The translations under genes were made by a program, and so were the position numbers. From positions 1 to 64,000 of the forward strand of contig NZ_FQZV01000013.1 of assembly GCF_900142145.1 (NCBI RefSeq): 64,000 nucleotides of DNA, read 5' to 3'. The notes beneath the pieces were generated by a model, which worked only from the letters and a program-made list of their open reading frames with translations, was not told the DNA's origin and searched no databases. Origin of the DNA: Geosporobacter subterraneus DSM 17957. Its GTDB lineage: Bacteria > Bacillota > Clostridia > Peptostreptococcales > Thermotaleaceae. Below are positions 17,731 to 26,454 of this stretch, piece by piece; the stretch's first letter is position 1; each line of letters opens with the position of its first letter.

Positions 17731-17772
17731 ATCATACACTATTTTTTATTCTTTTTGTTAAATGCATGTTAA
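17731..17772 (-). promoter_or_regulatory. PhoP box and -10 element for Na/Pi cotransporter 2
   Basis: On the minus strand TTAACA-TGCAT-TTAACA at 17772-17756, then 19 bases, then TATGAT at 17736-17731. The arrangement is the same as in front of paralogue 1, with only the hexamers and the -10 segment well conserved. Confidence 0.8.
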
Positions 17773-17842
17773 ATTTTTAATACAATATTTACATTTGTCA
17801 ATATGCAATTCCTTCTAATTACAGCATTCCTATATTTTATGC

Positions 17843-17871
17843 AAAATAAAAAGAGAGCTTTTATACTCTCT
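17843..17871 (-). terminator. Terminator after trmL
   Basis: AGAGAG, an 8-base loop and CTCTCT are followed by TTTTATTTT on the minus strand. The hairpin overlaps the trmL stop codon. Confidence 0.8.
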
Positions 17872-18340
17872 AAGTTAGATTTTGAAATCCATTTTGCCGT
17901 AGGGCTTCGTATAGAATAATATTTACCGAGTTTGAAAGGTTAAGTGACCGTGCCTTTTCATTTTCTACCATGGGAATTCGTATACACTGTTCTTCATGGG
18001 CTTTTAATAATTCTGGGGGTAGTCCTGCTGTTTCTTTGCCAAACATGATAAAACACTCGTCCTCGAATTGCACCTCAGTGTAGAACTTTTTTCCTTTCGT
18101 TGTGGCGAAGAAAAAAGTAGAAGAGGGGTAACTTTGGAAAAACTCTTCTAAATTTTCGTAAACTTTTAAATTCAACAAATCCCAATAATCCAGACCGGCG
18201 CGTTTAACATGCTTATCCTCTATAGAAAAGCCTAAAGGTTTGATTAAATGCAGCTTTGTCCCTGTGGCTGCACAGCTTCTTGCAATATTTCCTGTATTGG
18301 GTGGTATTTCAGGCTGAAATAAAACGATATTCAAAGCCAT
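17870..18340 (-). CDS. trmL: tRNA (cytidine/uridine-34-2'-O)-methyltransferase TrmL
   Basis: A 156-residue SPOUT-fold methyltransferase, the normal size for TrmL/CspR. Motifs are NIVLFQPEIPPNTGNIARSC at the N terminus, KPLGFSIEDKHVKRAGLDYW in the middle and the trefoil-knot SAM site FGKETAGLP...IPM....RSLNLSNSVNIILYE. It methylates the wobble ribose of tRNA-Leu isoacceptors in characterised cases. Start ATG 18340 is eight bases after AAAGGAG; ATG 18346, which overlaps the upstream stop, is too close to it. Confidence 0.92.
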   Translation of the reverse strand: MALNIVLFQPEIPPNTGNIARSCAATGTKLHLIKPLGFSIEDKHVKRAGLDYWDLLNLKVYENLEEFFQSYPSSTFFFATTKGKKFYTEVQFEDECFIMFGKETAGLPPELLKAHEEQCIRIPMVENEKARSLNLSNSVNIILYEALRQNGFQNLT

Positions 18341-18345
18341 ATCCA

Positions 18346-18807
18346 TTACTCCTTTACTGCAATCTCGATTTCTATAACAGCCCCATCACTTATGAGGGGT
18401 ATACAAAGTGTTTTCAAATGTCCGTTTGACACAGAAAGCTTTTCTCCCGTTAATAGAGTCGGGGGTGTTATATCAATGGTTATACCTTCATTATATAATA
18501 GGGTTGCCGTATTTCCCATGATCATATTTCCTAATTCGGAGATTGCACTCTTCGCAATCTCCTCAAAGCTGTCAACGGGCATACCGCCCATCATTCCGGA
18601 AGCAATTTTCTTCGCCGTTTCCTCGCCCATATTAATAATCACTTGACCCTTCAAACCACCTGTCACTCCGATCAAGATAGCAACATTTTGCGCCATAAAG
18701 GGTGATTCCTTCAAATAAATTTTACCAAGCTCAAATGGAATCATCGCCATTTGCATTAAAATGTCCTTACTCGCCTTTATAAAAGGATTTATGAGTTCTG
18801 CTTTCAT
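18346..18807 (-). CDS. CheX/CheC-like chemotaxis phosphatase domain protein
   Basis: A 153-residue protein matching the CheX family. The conserved helix reads SAISELGNMIMGN, with the ExxN pair that CheC/CheX enzymes use to dephosphorylate CheY-P. A second characteristic block is VAILIGVTGGLKGQVIINM. No chemotaxis or flagellar genes are present nearby, so its partner is elsewhere. ATG 18807 is preceded by AAGGGGGAT. It is probably cotranscribed with trmL. Confidence 0.85.
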   Translation of the reverse strand: MKAELINPFIKASKDILMQMAMIPFELGKIYLKESPFMAQNVAILIGVTGGLKGQVIINMGEETAKKIASGMMGGMPVDSFEEIAKSAISELGNMIMGNTATLLYNEGITIDITPPTLLTGEKLSVSNGHLKTLCIPLISDGAVIEIEIAVKE

Positions 18808-18851
18808 AACAAGATCCCCCTTAATGATCACTTATGCTCCATATTATGTAT

Positions 18852-19045
18852 CATAGGCGTCAACGTAATCCAATTATTTCCAAATAAACCTTAGAAGCAT
18901 GTCATTCTGAGCGTTAGCGAAGAATCTTATAAAACATAAGCAAAATTACTTTTGAGTATCAGAATATATCATCTAGCTTAAAGATCCTTCGACTCCGTTT
19001 TACTCCGCTCAGGATGACAAATTATGGGTTAAGTTGACGCCTATG
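18852..19045. mobile_element. 194-bp miniature inverted-repeat element, copy 2 (inverted)
   Basis: Same length and about 96% identical (roughly 8 mismatches) to the reverse complement of the element at 4037-4230. A perfect 10-bp duplication, TATTATGTAT, flanks it at 18842-18851 and 19046-19055. Its left end, CATAGGCGTCAACGTAA, differs by one base from the other ends. It accounts for almost all of the gap between the CheX-like gene and the DUF362 gene. The two copies are inverted relative to each other. Confidence 0.92.
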
Positions 19046-19131
19046 TATTATGTATTAAGCTATTATATCATAAATAACTGCAAAGTACATGGGAACTGTC
19101 GTTAAATGTCTAATTTTAAGATGAGCAAAAA

Positions 19132-20061
19132 TTATTGATTGCCGTGTATATTCTTAATTCCATCTTTATCTAAGACAATTTCCTGTTGATAGGCCGCCTG
19201 ACTGAAAATTTTTTCCGCCTCCTGTAGAGATATGCCCCGTAAATCCATTTTTTCTGGTTCTGCAACGCCAAATCCCTCTTGATATAAGTGATACAGATAA
19301 TGAACTGCCTGGGGCAGGAAGCCCAATAATCGTGCGCCAATGGTATCTGTTGCCACAGGATCGGTCCCTGCTAGAATCAGGGAAGGCGTATCCACTGCTT
19401 TTCCATCCGAAGGTCCAGTCCCAATCATTGTCTTATCGGCACTTACGATGGTTAGGTCTATAGGAATTTTTTTTGCCATAGCAGCTATAAACCCATGCAG
19501 GTCTTGATGTATCCCTAAGGTTTTTTTGGGAAAGCCGTGAATTTCTGCAGGAGGCCAGCTTAGAGCGATATTTTTTATCCCTGCGCTCATGGTTGCCTCT
19601 TCATGTTGTTTTAATTGAGTAAAAGAAATCAGTACATTAATCTCCTCCAATAATTGATTGATTTTCGTGGTTTTGGGATTAGAATGATCAAGATCTAAAT
19701 TGATATAAGGACCGTAGTTTAAATCTACAAAAACTACCCCTTCTTCCTTAATGACACGATCATATCCAGCATATGCCATCACTTTCGGTGTCGGATCTCC
19801 GCCCGATCCTGTGGCTATATAGATTTTTCCAGGCTTTTTCCTCTTTATATATTTGATTAGGGATTTCAGGGTTTTAGGCCCTACTACCGTCCCTGTATTG
19901 GGAGACATTGCCTTAACCCAGTTTGGAGTAATGGCAACAATATCTCCTGTTTTTATGATTTCATCGATCGGCAGCATTTCCAAGGCTTTCTGTATGGATT
20001 CTTCTTCCCTAGAGCCCTTTGAAATCGCAACGATGGGTTTTTCTACTCTTCTTTTCCGCAT
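19132..20061 (-). CDS. DUF362 domain protein
   Basis: A 309-residue soluble protein of the DUF362 family, of unknown function. The family blocks are visible: TGDIVAITPNWV near the N terminus, an acidic FVDLNYGPYINLDL segment, KQHEEATMSAGIKNIALS, and the C-terminal LILAGTDPVATDTIGARLLG. It has no ferredoxin domain, unlike its upstream neighbour at 20187, with which it shares the core fold. GAGGTGG lies before ATG 20061. I cannot assign a substrate. Confidence 0.82.
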   Translation of the reverse strand: MRKRRVEKPIVAISKGSREEESIQKALEMLPIDEIIKTGDIVAITPNWVKAMSPNTGTVVGPKTLKSLIKYIKRKKPGKIYIATGSGGDPTPKVMAYAGYDRVIKEEGVVFVDLNYGPYINLDLDHSNPKTTKINQLLEEINVLISFTQLKQHEEATMSAGIKNIALSWPPAEIHGFPKKTLGIHQDLHGFIAAMAKKIPIDLTIVSADKTMIGTGPSDGKAVDTPSLILAGTDPVATDTIGARLLGFLPQAVHYLYHLYQEGFGVAEPEKMDLRGISLQEAEKIFSQAAYQQEIVLDKDGIKNIHGNQ

Positions 20062-20089
20062 ACTTCCACCTCAGTATTTGTTTTAAAAT

Positions 20090-20128
20090 AATAAAGACAG
20101 AGATTCCCTAAAAACTTCTGTCTTTATT
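20090..20128 (-). terminator. Hairpin between the two DUF362 genes
   Basis: AATAAAGACAGA and its complement (12 bp) frame a 15-base loop, followed on the minus strand by ATTTT. It probably separates the two transcripts, though the T-tract is short. Confidence 0.6.
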
Positions 20129-20186
20129 ATTGAAGTAAATATCATAAAGTATGCGGTCTTATTTTCCAGTTCTATGTCATTTTCTT

Positions 20187-21335
20187 TCACCACTTCATCA
20201 TCTTATCCAGCAGCCAAGGCCTATGGATCCTCACGGCTTTTTTAGGACACAGCTCCTGACAGCAGAAACAGCGTATGCAGTGATCTAAATCTGCCACAGG
20301 ACGATTTTCTTCCATTCTAATGATTTTAGGCGGGCAGCTCTCTTCACAATCTCTGCAGCCAATACATAGCTCATGAAGAAAAACAGGCTTCGGTTGGAGC
20401 AGTTGATTCAACGACCTTTCGATAAACTTTGGCATTTTTCCTTTGAGAAAACTAACACTTTTAATTTTAGGAACTCTAAAATCCTTTTTGATAAATGATG
20501 ATAATGAACTGCCTAAAATCTCAATATCTTCCAAGGTCCCTGCACAAAGCTGCCGTTCTATAGATCTTGCAATCGTTGGCACCTCATTAGGTACTAGACC
20601 AATCAGGGAAGCACCTACAACATCCAGGTGATAGGGACTGGCCGATGCAAGTACTACACCAATATCCCTCGGTGTTCCCGCAGAAGGGCCCTCTCCCTCC
20701 ATTCCAACGATACCATCCATAAATGAAAGTACGGGATTCGCATATTGACAAATATCTAACAAAGCATCCGAGAAATCTTTTATATCTGGCATTTTAAAAT
20801 GATATTCCGCTTTTAGCAGTCCTGGGATTATCCCAAACATATTCTTTACTGCACCTGTAAATAGAGCCATTCCATGAGTCTTTAGCTTTGATACTGAAAT
20901 GACTTTATCTACATCCTCCAATACATTTATTACCGTTAGGGTTTTAAGTAACTTTAGACCTTCACCCTTCACCTCCACATGGCCTATATCATAATTTAAA
21001 GCCGCTCCACTGGCTTCAGCGGCAGCCTCCATTCCGCACACTTTGTATACACCCCTCAAATGCTTTTCACTAAAGGGGCCTCCGGGACTGTCCCCTATAA
21101 TAACAGAGGCGCCATGGGCTATCAGTATTTCTGCCAGAGCCTGTACAAAGGCGGGGTGTGTCGTAGCTGCTTCTTCTGGATTCTTCTTCATCAGTAAATT
21201 CGCCTTAAGTAGCACTTTCTCTCCCGGTTGTATATATTTTTCCACGCCGCCAAGCTCCATGAAAGCATTTTGTATGGCATTTCGTAGAATTTCTATTTCG
21301 TATGTGCTGCAAGCGATCAAAGCTACCTTTTCCAA
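20187..21335 (-). CDS. DUF362 protein with C-terminal 2[4Fe-4S] ferredoxin domain
   Basis: About 382 residues. The N-terminal 290 are a DUF362 domain (KVLLKANLLMKKNPEEAATTHP, VISVSKLKTHGMALFTGAVKN, VVLASASPYHLDVVGASLIG). The C terminus has two clusters, CIGCRDCEESCP and CIRCFCCQELCP, that should bind two [4Fe-4S] centres. Fusions of this kind are common in anaerobes and suggest a redox reaction, but the reaction is unknown. The start is uncertain: TTG 21335 lies behind AAGGTGAG, while the GTG at 21350 has no clear ribosome site. Confidence 0.85.
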   Translation of the reverse strand: MEKVALIACSTYEIEILRNAIQNAFMELGGVEKYIQPGEKVLLKANLLMKKNPEEAATTHPAFVQALAEILIAHGASVIIGDSPGGPFSEKHLRGVYKVCGMEAAAEASGAALNYDIGHVEVKGEGLKLLKTLTVINVLEDVDKVISVSKLKTHGMALFTGAVKNMFGIIPGLLKAEYHFKMPDIKDFSDALLDICQYANPVLSFMDGIVGMEGEGPSAGTPRDIGVVLASASPYHLDVVGASLIGLVPNEVPTIARSIERQLCAGTLEDIEILGSSLSSFIKKDFRVPKIKSVSFLKGKMPKFIERSLNQLLQPKPVFLHELCIGCRDCEESCPPKIIRMEENRPVADLDHCIRCFCCQELCPKKAVRIHRPWLLDKMMKW

Positions 21336-21556
21336 TTTACTCACCTTCACTTTTTGTTTGAATTCACCATAACCTTAATGTACATATATAATACGCTATA
21401 TCCCACTCTGTTTCAAGTAGAGATAACGGATAGCCGAAAGCTCTCCACTGGCTCCAATAAAATGATGAGATTCTTCTAAATTTTTAATAGTATGATGATT
21501 TTTTAAAAAATATTTAATTAATTTTTGTAATTTTTCGCCCACATTTCACCCAATAA

Positions 21557-21585
21557 TTGACAAAGCAATAACAATTATATATAAT
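21557..21585 (+). promoter_or_regulatory. Consensus sigma-A promoter with overlapping palindrome for the Fur/PerR gene
   Basis: TTGACA at 21557-21562, a 17-base spacer and TATAAT at 21580-21585, a perfect match to the housekeeping consensus. The 12-bp palindrome ATTATATATAAT (21574-21585) covers the -10 and resembles the AT-rich dyads bound by Fur/PerR proteins, so self-repression is likely. Confidence 0.85.
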
Positions 21586-21628
21586 CAAGACAACGGGGTA
21601 CCAGTCAATGAAACCAGGGGGCGATATT

Positions 21629-22054
21629 TTGAATGATTTTACTCAAACCTTAAGAAATTTAGAAATGAAAGTGACACCGCAGCGATTGGCAATCTATGAT
21701 GTTTTGAAAAATTCGAAAGAACATCCCAGTGCCGAAACGATTTATAAAAAACTGTCTCCAATTTATCCTACAATGAGCTTAGCCACGGTTTATAAATCTT
21801 TAGAAGCCTTCAAAAAGGCTGAATTAGTACAGGAATTAAACGTAGGAGAGTACAGCTTCCGATATGATGCCACTGTGTCGCCTCATCCTCACATTATTTG
21901 TACAGAATGTCATAAGGTAGAAGATCTAGCGGAGCACATCTTTTCTGATCTGATAGAAAAGGTTTTACAATATACCAACTATTCTGTCACTAAACAACAA
22001 TTATATTTTTATGGGAAATGTCCTCAATGTAATGAAAGCGTAGAAGCAGTTTAA
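21629..22054 (+). CDS. Fur-family transcriptional regulator, PerR-like
   Basis: About 141 residues: an N-terminal winged helix (MKVTPQRLAIYDVL...AETIYKKL...SLATVYKSLEAFKKAELVQEL) and a metal-binding dimerisation domain. FRYDATVSPHPHIICTECHKVEDL has the Asp and HxH-type ligands of the regulatory site, and CTEC with CPQC near the C terminus form the structural zinc site. This layout fits a peroxide sensor more than an iron Fur, but that is inference. It is one of the few plus-strand genes. TTG 21629 has AGGGGGC upstream and is preferred; ATG 21608 is an alternative start with a weaker site. Confidence 0.88.
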   Translation: MNDFTQTLRNLEMKVTPQRLAIYDVLKNSKEHPSAETIYKKLSPIYPTMSLATVYKSLEAFKKAELVQELNVGEYSFRYDATVSPHPHIICTECHKVEDLAEHIFSDLIEKVLQYTNYSVTKQQLYFYGKCPQCNESVEAV

Positions 22055-22060
22055 CTGCTT

Positions 22061-22120
22061 CAGGCTGTTGATAAACATAATTTACCAACAGCCTAAAAAC
22101 CCACCTAACGGTGGGATTTT
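22061..22120. terminator. Two hairpins between convergent genes, bidirectional terminator
   Basis: AGGCTGTTG...CAACAGCCT is followed by CCCACC-TAAC-GGTGGG flanked by A-rich and T-rich tracts on both sides. It ends the plus-strand regulator gene and the minus-strand SEC-C gene. Confidence 0.85.
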
Positions 22121-22125
22121 TGCTG

Positions 22126-22623
22126 TTATTTGCCGCAGCACTTCTTATATTTCTTTCCGCTTCCGCAAGTACAAGGATCATTACGTCCGATCCGTTCCTC
22201 TTTTACAACGATTTTAGATCGTTTTTGCTCTTTCTCGATTTCTTTTCTTCTTTCAGGACTGAGTATCTGATCCCATTGAGGCAATGTATATAAATAATCT
22301 GCCTTTGCTGCCAGCATATTGTAGTAAAGCTTTTCTAAATCCATCTCAAATCGTATATTGCTGTCTTCCGTCAGTTCTTCCAAAGACAAAGATTCTTTCA
22401 GACTGTCATTGATTCCATCAAGAAAGCCCATAAAAAATACATTGGAGGTATCAAAGCCCTCCGCAAGAACCTTGATCTGTCCTTCTACTGCCTCATAAGG
22501 CTTATTCAATAGTGTATCGTAGATATGCTTCTCAGTACTGCAAAACTCTTTCCAAAAGTTTGCTTCTGCCTCTCGGGTTTCATGATCAAAGGCTGTTTCT
22601 CTCCAAGTTTCAAATAAACTCAT
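22126..22623 (-). CDS. SEC-C metal-binding domain protein
   Basis: A 165-residue protein with a mostly helical N-terminal part of no recognised family and a C-terminal SEC-C motif, [21 protein letters not shown], expected to bind zinc through CxC and CC. The same motif ends SecA and many small clostridial proteins. It is the last gene after the haem/cobalamin cluster, 31 bp downstream of hemL, and may be cotranscribed with it. Function unknown. Confidence 0.85.
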   Translation of the reverse strand: MSLFETWRETAFDHETREAEANFWKEFCSTEKHIYDTLLNKPYEAVEGQIKVLAEGFDTSNVFFMGFLDGINDSLKESLSLEELTEDSNIRFEMDLEKLYYNMLAAKADYLYTLPQWDQILSPERRKEIEKEQKRSKIVVKEERIGRNDPCTCGSGKKYKKCCGK

Positions 22624-22653
22624 TTCTACTCTCCTTTTAAAAAAAATTATCGT

Positions 22654-23943
22654 TTACAGAATGGTCTTTAATGCCTCATAGCTCTGTTCAATCGTGAAAA
22701 TAATGTCCTCTTTCCTATGGGCTGCTGAAACAAAGGCAGCTTCAAATTGGGAAGGTGCCAGATAAATACCACGCTTCAGCATCTCCTCAAAATATCGGGC
22801 AAATATACGGGTATCGCTGCTGATAGCAGTATGATAATCAACAACCTGCTGGCTAGTAAAAAACATGCATAGCATGGATCCTACCCGATTCAAAGAAGCG
22901 GCTATCCCTAGCTTCATAGCATTCTCCCGCAAGCCTTCAGCCAGAAGCTTTGATTTTTCCTCAAGTTCAGTATAAATACAAGGATTGTCTCTCAGAATCC
23001 TTAAGGTAATGAGTCCAGCAGCCATGGCTAATGGATTTCCCGATAATGTACCTGCCTGATAAATAGGTCCTGCCGGTGACATCATAGACATGATTTCTCT
23101 TTTACCTCCATAAGCACCTACGGGAAGTCCGCCTCCAATAATCTTTCCGAAACAGGTTATATCCGGTTGAATACCATACAAACTTTGGGCGCCATGATAG
23201 GAAACACGAAAACCTGTCATCACTTCATCAAAAATCAAAAGTGTTCCATATTTTGTTGTTATTATTCTCAAAAAATCCATAAATTCCTGCGAAGCCGGCA
23301 CTACCCCCATATTCCCCGCTATAGGTTCAACAATAACAGCCGCGATTTGCTCACCATATTTTTGAAATATCTCCTTCATTCCTGCTATATCATTAAAGTT
23401 AGCCGTAAGTGTATTTTGCGCAATATCTGCCGGCACACCCGGACTATCGGGCACTCCATGGGTCAAAGCCCCAGAACCGGCCTTGATCAACAAGCTATCG
23501 GAATGGCCATGATAGTTACCCTCAAACTTTACAATCATATCTCTACCGGTATAGCCTCTTGCCAGACGAAGGGCACTCATAGTAGCTTCAGTACCCGAGT
23601 TAACCATTCTTACCATTTCAACGGAGGGAACTGCTTCGCAAACCATACGGGCCAGTTCTGTTTCAATTTCTGTAGGGGCTCCATAGCTGGTTCCCCTATT
23701 AATAGCTTCCTTCAACGCACATACAACCTCTGGATGACTATGTCCCAAGATCAGTGGTCCCCAAGATCCCACATAGTCAATGTAACTGTTGTCATCTACG
23801 TCGATAATTCTGCTTCCCTTCCCCTCTCTAATAAAGGGTGGGTTTACGGATACAGATCGAAAGGCTCTTACAGGACTATTCACCCCTCCGGGAATTACCT
23901 GTTTCGCCGCTTCAAACAACTGTCTAGATCTCTCCAGATTCAT
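22654..23943 (-). CDS. hemL: Glutamate-1-semialdehyde 2,1-aminomutase
   Basis: A 429-residue PLP enzyme that converts glutamate-1-semialdehyde to 5-aminolevulinate. The PLP lysine is in [17 protein letters not shown] near residue 266, and the Asp in [12 protein letters not shown]. Full family length. ATG 23943 has a GGGGGAG/AAGGA site and is 5 bp after hemB. With hemA, hemB, hemC and the hemD domain it completes the route to uroporphyrinogen III inside the cobalamin cluster. Confidence 0.96.
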   Translation of the reverse strand: MNLERSRQLFEAAKQVIPGGVNSPVRAFRSVSVNPPFIREGKGSRIIDVDDNSYIDYVGSWGPLILGHSHPEVVCALKEAINRGTSYGAPTEIETELARMVCEAVPSVEMVRMVNSGTEATMSALRLARGYTGRDMIVKFEGNYHGHSDSLLIKAGSGALTHGVPDSPGVPADIAQNTLTANFNDIAGMKEIFQKYGEQIAAVIVEPIAGNMGVVPASQEFMDFLRIITTKYGTLLIFDEVMTGFRVSYHGAQSLYGIQPDITCFGKIIGGGLPVGAYGGKREIMSMMSPAGPIYQAGTLSGNPLAMAAGLITLRILRDNPCIYTELEEKSKLLAEGLRENAMKLGIAASLNRVGSMLCMFFTSQQVVDYHTAISSDTRIFARYFEEMLKRGIYLAPSQFEAAFVSAAHRKEDIIFTIEQSYEALKTIL

Positions 23944-23948
23944 TGTCC

Positions 23949-24923
23949 TTACTCCCCCTTAATCCATCGGGCAGCTTCCTTAGCATAGTAAGTGATGATA
24001 ATCCCCGCACCGGCCCTTTTGATAGCTGTCAGCATTTCAAGGGCTGTGGCCTTTTCGTCAATATAACCCTTTTCTGCCGCCGCTTTCAACATTGCATATT
24101 CACCACTGACATTGTAGGCAGCTAATGGAACGTTGAAGTAATCCTTCGCCCTTCGTATAATATCTAAATAGGCTAGGGCAGGTTTTACCATGATAAAATC
24201 AGCACCCTCTTGAAGATCTAAGCTTATTTCTCTTAATGCCTCATCACTGTTTCCAGGATCCATCTGATAGGTCTTACGGTCTCCAAACTGTGGCGCCGAG
24301 TTGGCTGCAGCACGAAAAGGACCATAAAAAGCAGAGGCATATTTTGCACTATAAGACATAATCGATACTTCCGTATAGCCATTTTCATCCAGAGTACTTC
24401 TGATCGCAGCGATTCTTCCATCCATCATATCGGAAGGAGCAACGATATCCGCCCCTGCCTTCGCATGAGACAACGCTATTTCAGCAATGATTTGAGCAGA
24501 CACATCGTTTGCAACATAGCTTTCCTCAATCACGCCGCAGTGACCGTGGTCAGTATATTGGCACATGCATACATCGGTAATAACTAAAAGCGCTGGATTA
24601 ATCCTTTTAATCTCTCTAACGGCTCTTTGCACAACACCCTGATCGTAGTATGCCTGACTTGCTCTGCTGTCCTTATGTTCGGGCAGCCCGAACAATAGAA
24701 CCGCCTTAATGCCTAGTTCACTGATTTCCTCAATCTCTTCCTTTAGCTGATCCACAGAGTAGTGATAATTACCGGGCATACTGGATATCTCACTTTTAAT
24801 ATTCTCTCCTTCCACAACAAAAAGAGGATATACAAAATCATCTACATGTAATACGGTTTCTCTTACCAAGCTTCTCATCGCCCCACTAACCCGTAATCTT
24901 CTCGGTCTGTTTACCAACGTCAT
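23949..24923 (-). CDS. hemB: Delta-aminolevulinic acid dehydratase (porphobilinogen synthase)
   Basis: A 324-residue TIM-barrel enzyme condensing two 5-aminolevulinates. Both Schiff-base lysines are visible ([15 protein letters not shown] and [13 protein letters not shown]). [12 protein letters not shown] has the three-Cys zinc site, so this is the zinc-dependent form. ATG 24923 follows AAGGGGTGGG; an upstream GTG is less likely. It lies 12 bp after the cobA-hemD fusion gene. Confidence 0.95.
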   Translation of the reverse strand: MTLVNRPRRLRVSGAMRSLVRETVLHVDDFVYPLFVVEGENIKSEISSMPGNYHYSVDQLKEEIEEISELGIKAVLLFGLPEHKDSRASQAYYDQGVVQRAVREIKRINPALLVITDVCMCQYTDHGHCGVIEESYVANDVSAQIIAEIALSHAKAGADIVAPSDMMDGRIAAIRSTLDENGYTEVSIMSYSAKYASAFYGPFRAAANSAPQFGDRKTYQMDPGNSDEALREISLDLQEGADFIMVKPALAYLDIIRRAKDYFNVPLAAYNVSGEYAMLKAAAEKGYIDEKATALEMLTAIKRAGAGIIITYYAKEAARWIKGE

Positions 24924-24935
24924 ATTTCCCACCCC

Positions 24936-26453
24936 TTATCTTTGATAATATTCCCGAATTGCAGTAACAAGCCCATCAATCGTATATTCCCCTGCCATGA
25001 TGTCTATATTCAATCCTGAGGCTTTAGCAGTTTCCTCAGTAATGGGCCCGATAACAGCTATTTTTTTTGTACTCAGCATCCCTATGTTTTCTTCCCCAAG
25101 GATTTGGATAAAATTTCGAACTGTAGAAGAACTGGTAAAGGTGATTACATCGATGTCCTCATTTTTCAGAAATTCCAGCAATAGACCTCTATTTTGCTCC
25201 GGAATCACGGTTCTGTAAACATGTACGTTATCAACCTTTGCCCCTAATCTTTCTAACTCTGTAATGAGCAATTCTCTGGCGATATCTGCCCTTGGCAGCA
25301 GTACCTGATCTCCTGCTTTTATTTTTTCAGCCAATCCTTCAATAATGCCCTCTGCCCTATACTCCTCCGGTATATATTCAATAGCAAAACCCATATCCTC
25401 CAGTACCTTCGCCGTAGCCGGCCCAATGGCACAAAGTTTTGCTCCATGTAATAAACGAATATCAAAACGAAGCTTCTTCATCCGGTCGAAGAAGGCCTGC
25501 ACCCCATTTACACTGGTAAATACAATCCATTGATATTTTTTTATTTCCCCGATAGCCTTATCTATTTCATCGTAATGGTCGGGTCTTTCAATCTTAATGG
25601 TAGGAAATTCTATAGCTTCTCCGCCTAAGGCTTCTATTCGTTTGGAAAGGGAGCTGGCTTGGTCTCTCGTTCTCGTTACAAGGACCCGCTTTCCAAATAA
25701 GGGTTTATTCTCAAACCACTGAAGCATAGGGGAAAGAGAAACTACTTCACCTACAATAATGATAGATGGATTGCTGATCTCATTGGCCAATACCTTTTCC
25801 TCAATATTCCCTAGAGTACCTGCCACCATTCTCTGATGCTGGGTTGTTCCATGCATAATTACAGCCACAGGTCTATTTTCATCCTGCCCAAAACCAATGA
25901 GATTTTTGCAGATTTTCCCTAAATTGTTTACTCCCATTAGGAAGATTAGAGTACCTTCAACCTTTGCCAACGCCTCATAATCAATAACATTCTCATCCTT
26001 TGTCGGGTCTTCGTGACCCGTAATCACATGAAAGGAAGAACTTACATTTCTATGGGTTACAGGAATCCCTGCATAGGCTGGCACAGCAATAGCCGAAGTA
26101 ACTCCAGGAACTACTTCAAATTCTATTTGATTTTTAATCAGTTCTAGGATTTCCTCGCCGCCTCTGCCAAAAACAAAGGGATCTCCACCCTTTAATCTAG
26201 CTACAGTTTTTCCCTCTAAAGCTTTTTGTACCAGCAGTTGATTAATTTCCTCCTGACTGTACGCATGATTTGTTGGAGCTTTTCCAACAAAAATTCGTTC
26301 CGCGTCTTCCCTTGCAAAGCAAAGTAATTTTTCGCTGGCTAACCGGTCATATAGTATAACATCTGATTCTTGAATACACTCTAGTCCCTTTACAGTAATA
26401 AGCTTATAATCTCCAGGCCCTGCACCAATAAGAAAAACCTTTCCCCTTGCCAT
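24936..26453 (-). CDS. cobA-hemD: Uroporphyrinogen-III C-methyltransferase / uroporphyrinogen-III synthase fusion
   Basis: A 505-residue bifunctional protein. Residues 1-245 are a SUMT domain (VFLIGAGPGDYKLITVKG, LKGGDPFVFGRGGEE, VPGVTSAIAVPAYAGIPVTHR) that makes precorrin-2. Residues 255-505 are a HemD synthase domain (RVLVTRTRDQASSLSKRI...VFTSVNGVQAFF...ITFTSSSTVRNF). The fusion is common in clostridia and channels uroporphyrinogen III straight to corrinoid and sirohaem. Start ATG 26453 is behind AGGTG; its end abuts hemB. Confidence 0.94.
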   Translation of the reverse strand: MARGKVFLIGAGPGDYKLITVKGLECIQESDVILYDRLASEKLLCFAREDAERIFVGKAPTNHAYSQEEINQLLVQKALEGKTVARLKGGDPFVFGRGGEEILELIKNQIEFEVVPGVTSAIAVPAYAGIPVTHRNVSSSFHVITGHEDPTKDENVIDYEALAKVEGTLIFLMGVNNLGKICKNLIGFGQDENRPVAVIMHGTTQHQRMVAGTLGNIEEKVLANEISNPSIIIVGEVVSLSPMLQWFENKPLFGKRVLVTRTRDQASSLSKRIEALGGEAIEFPTIKIERPDHYDEIDKAIGEIKKYQWIVFTSVNGVQAFFDRMKKLRFDIRLLHGAKLCAIGPATAKVLEDMGFAIEYIPEEYRAEGIIEGLAEKIKAGDQVLLPRADIARELLITELERLGAKVDNVHVYRTVIPEQNRGLLLEFLKNEDIDVITFTSSSTVRNFIQILGEENIGMLSTKKIAVIGPITEETAKASGLNIDIMAGEYTIDGLVTAIREYYQR

Positions 26454-26454
26454 G

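Noticed and set aside
23167-23988. A 273-codon plus-strand frame
   Set aside because: It is antisense to hemL, which matches its family along the full length; the opposite frame has no recognisable motif or ribosome site.
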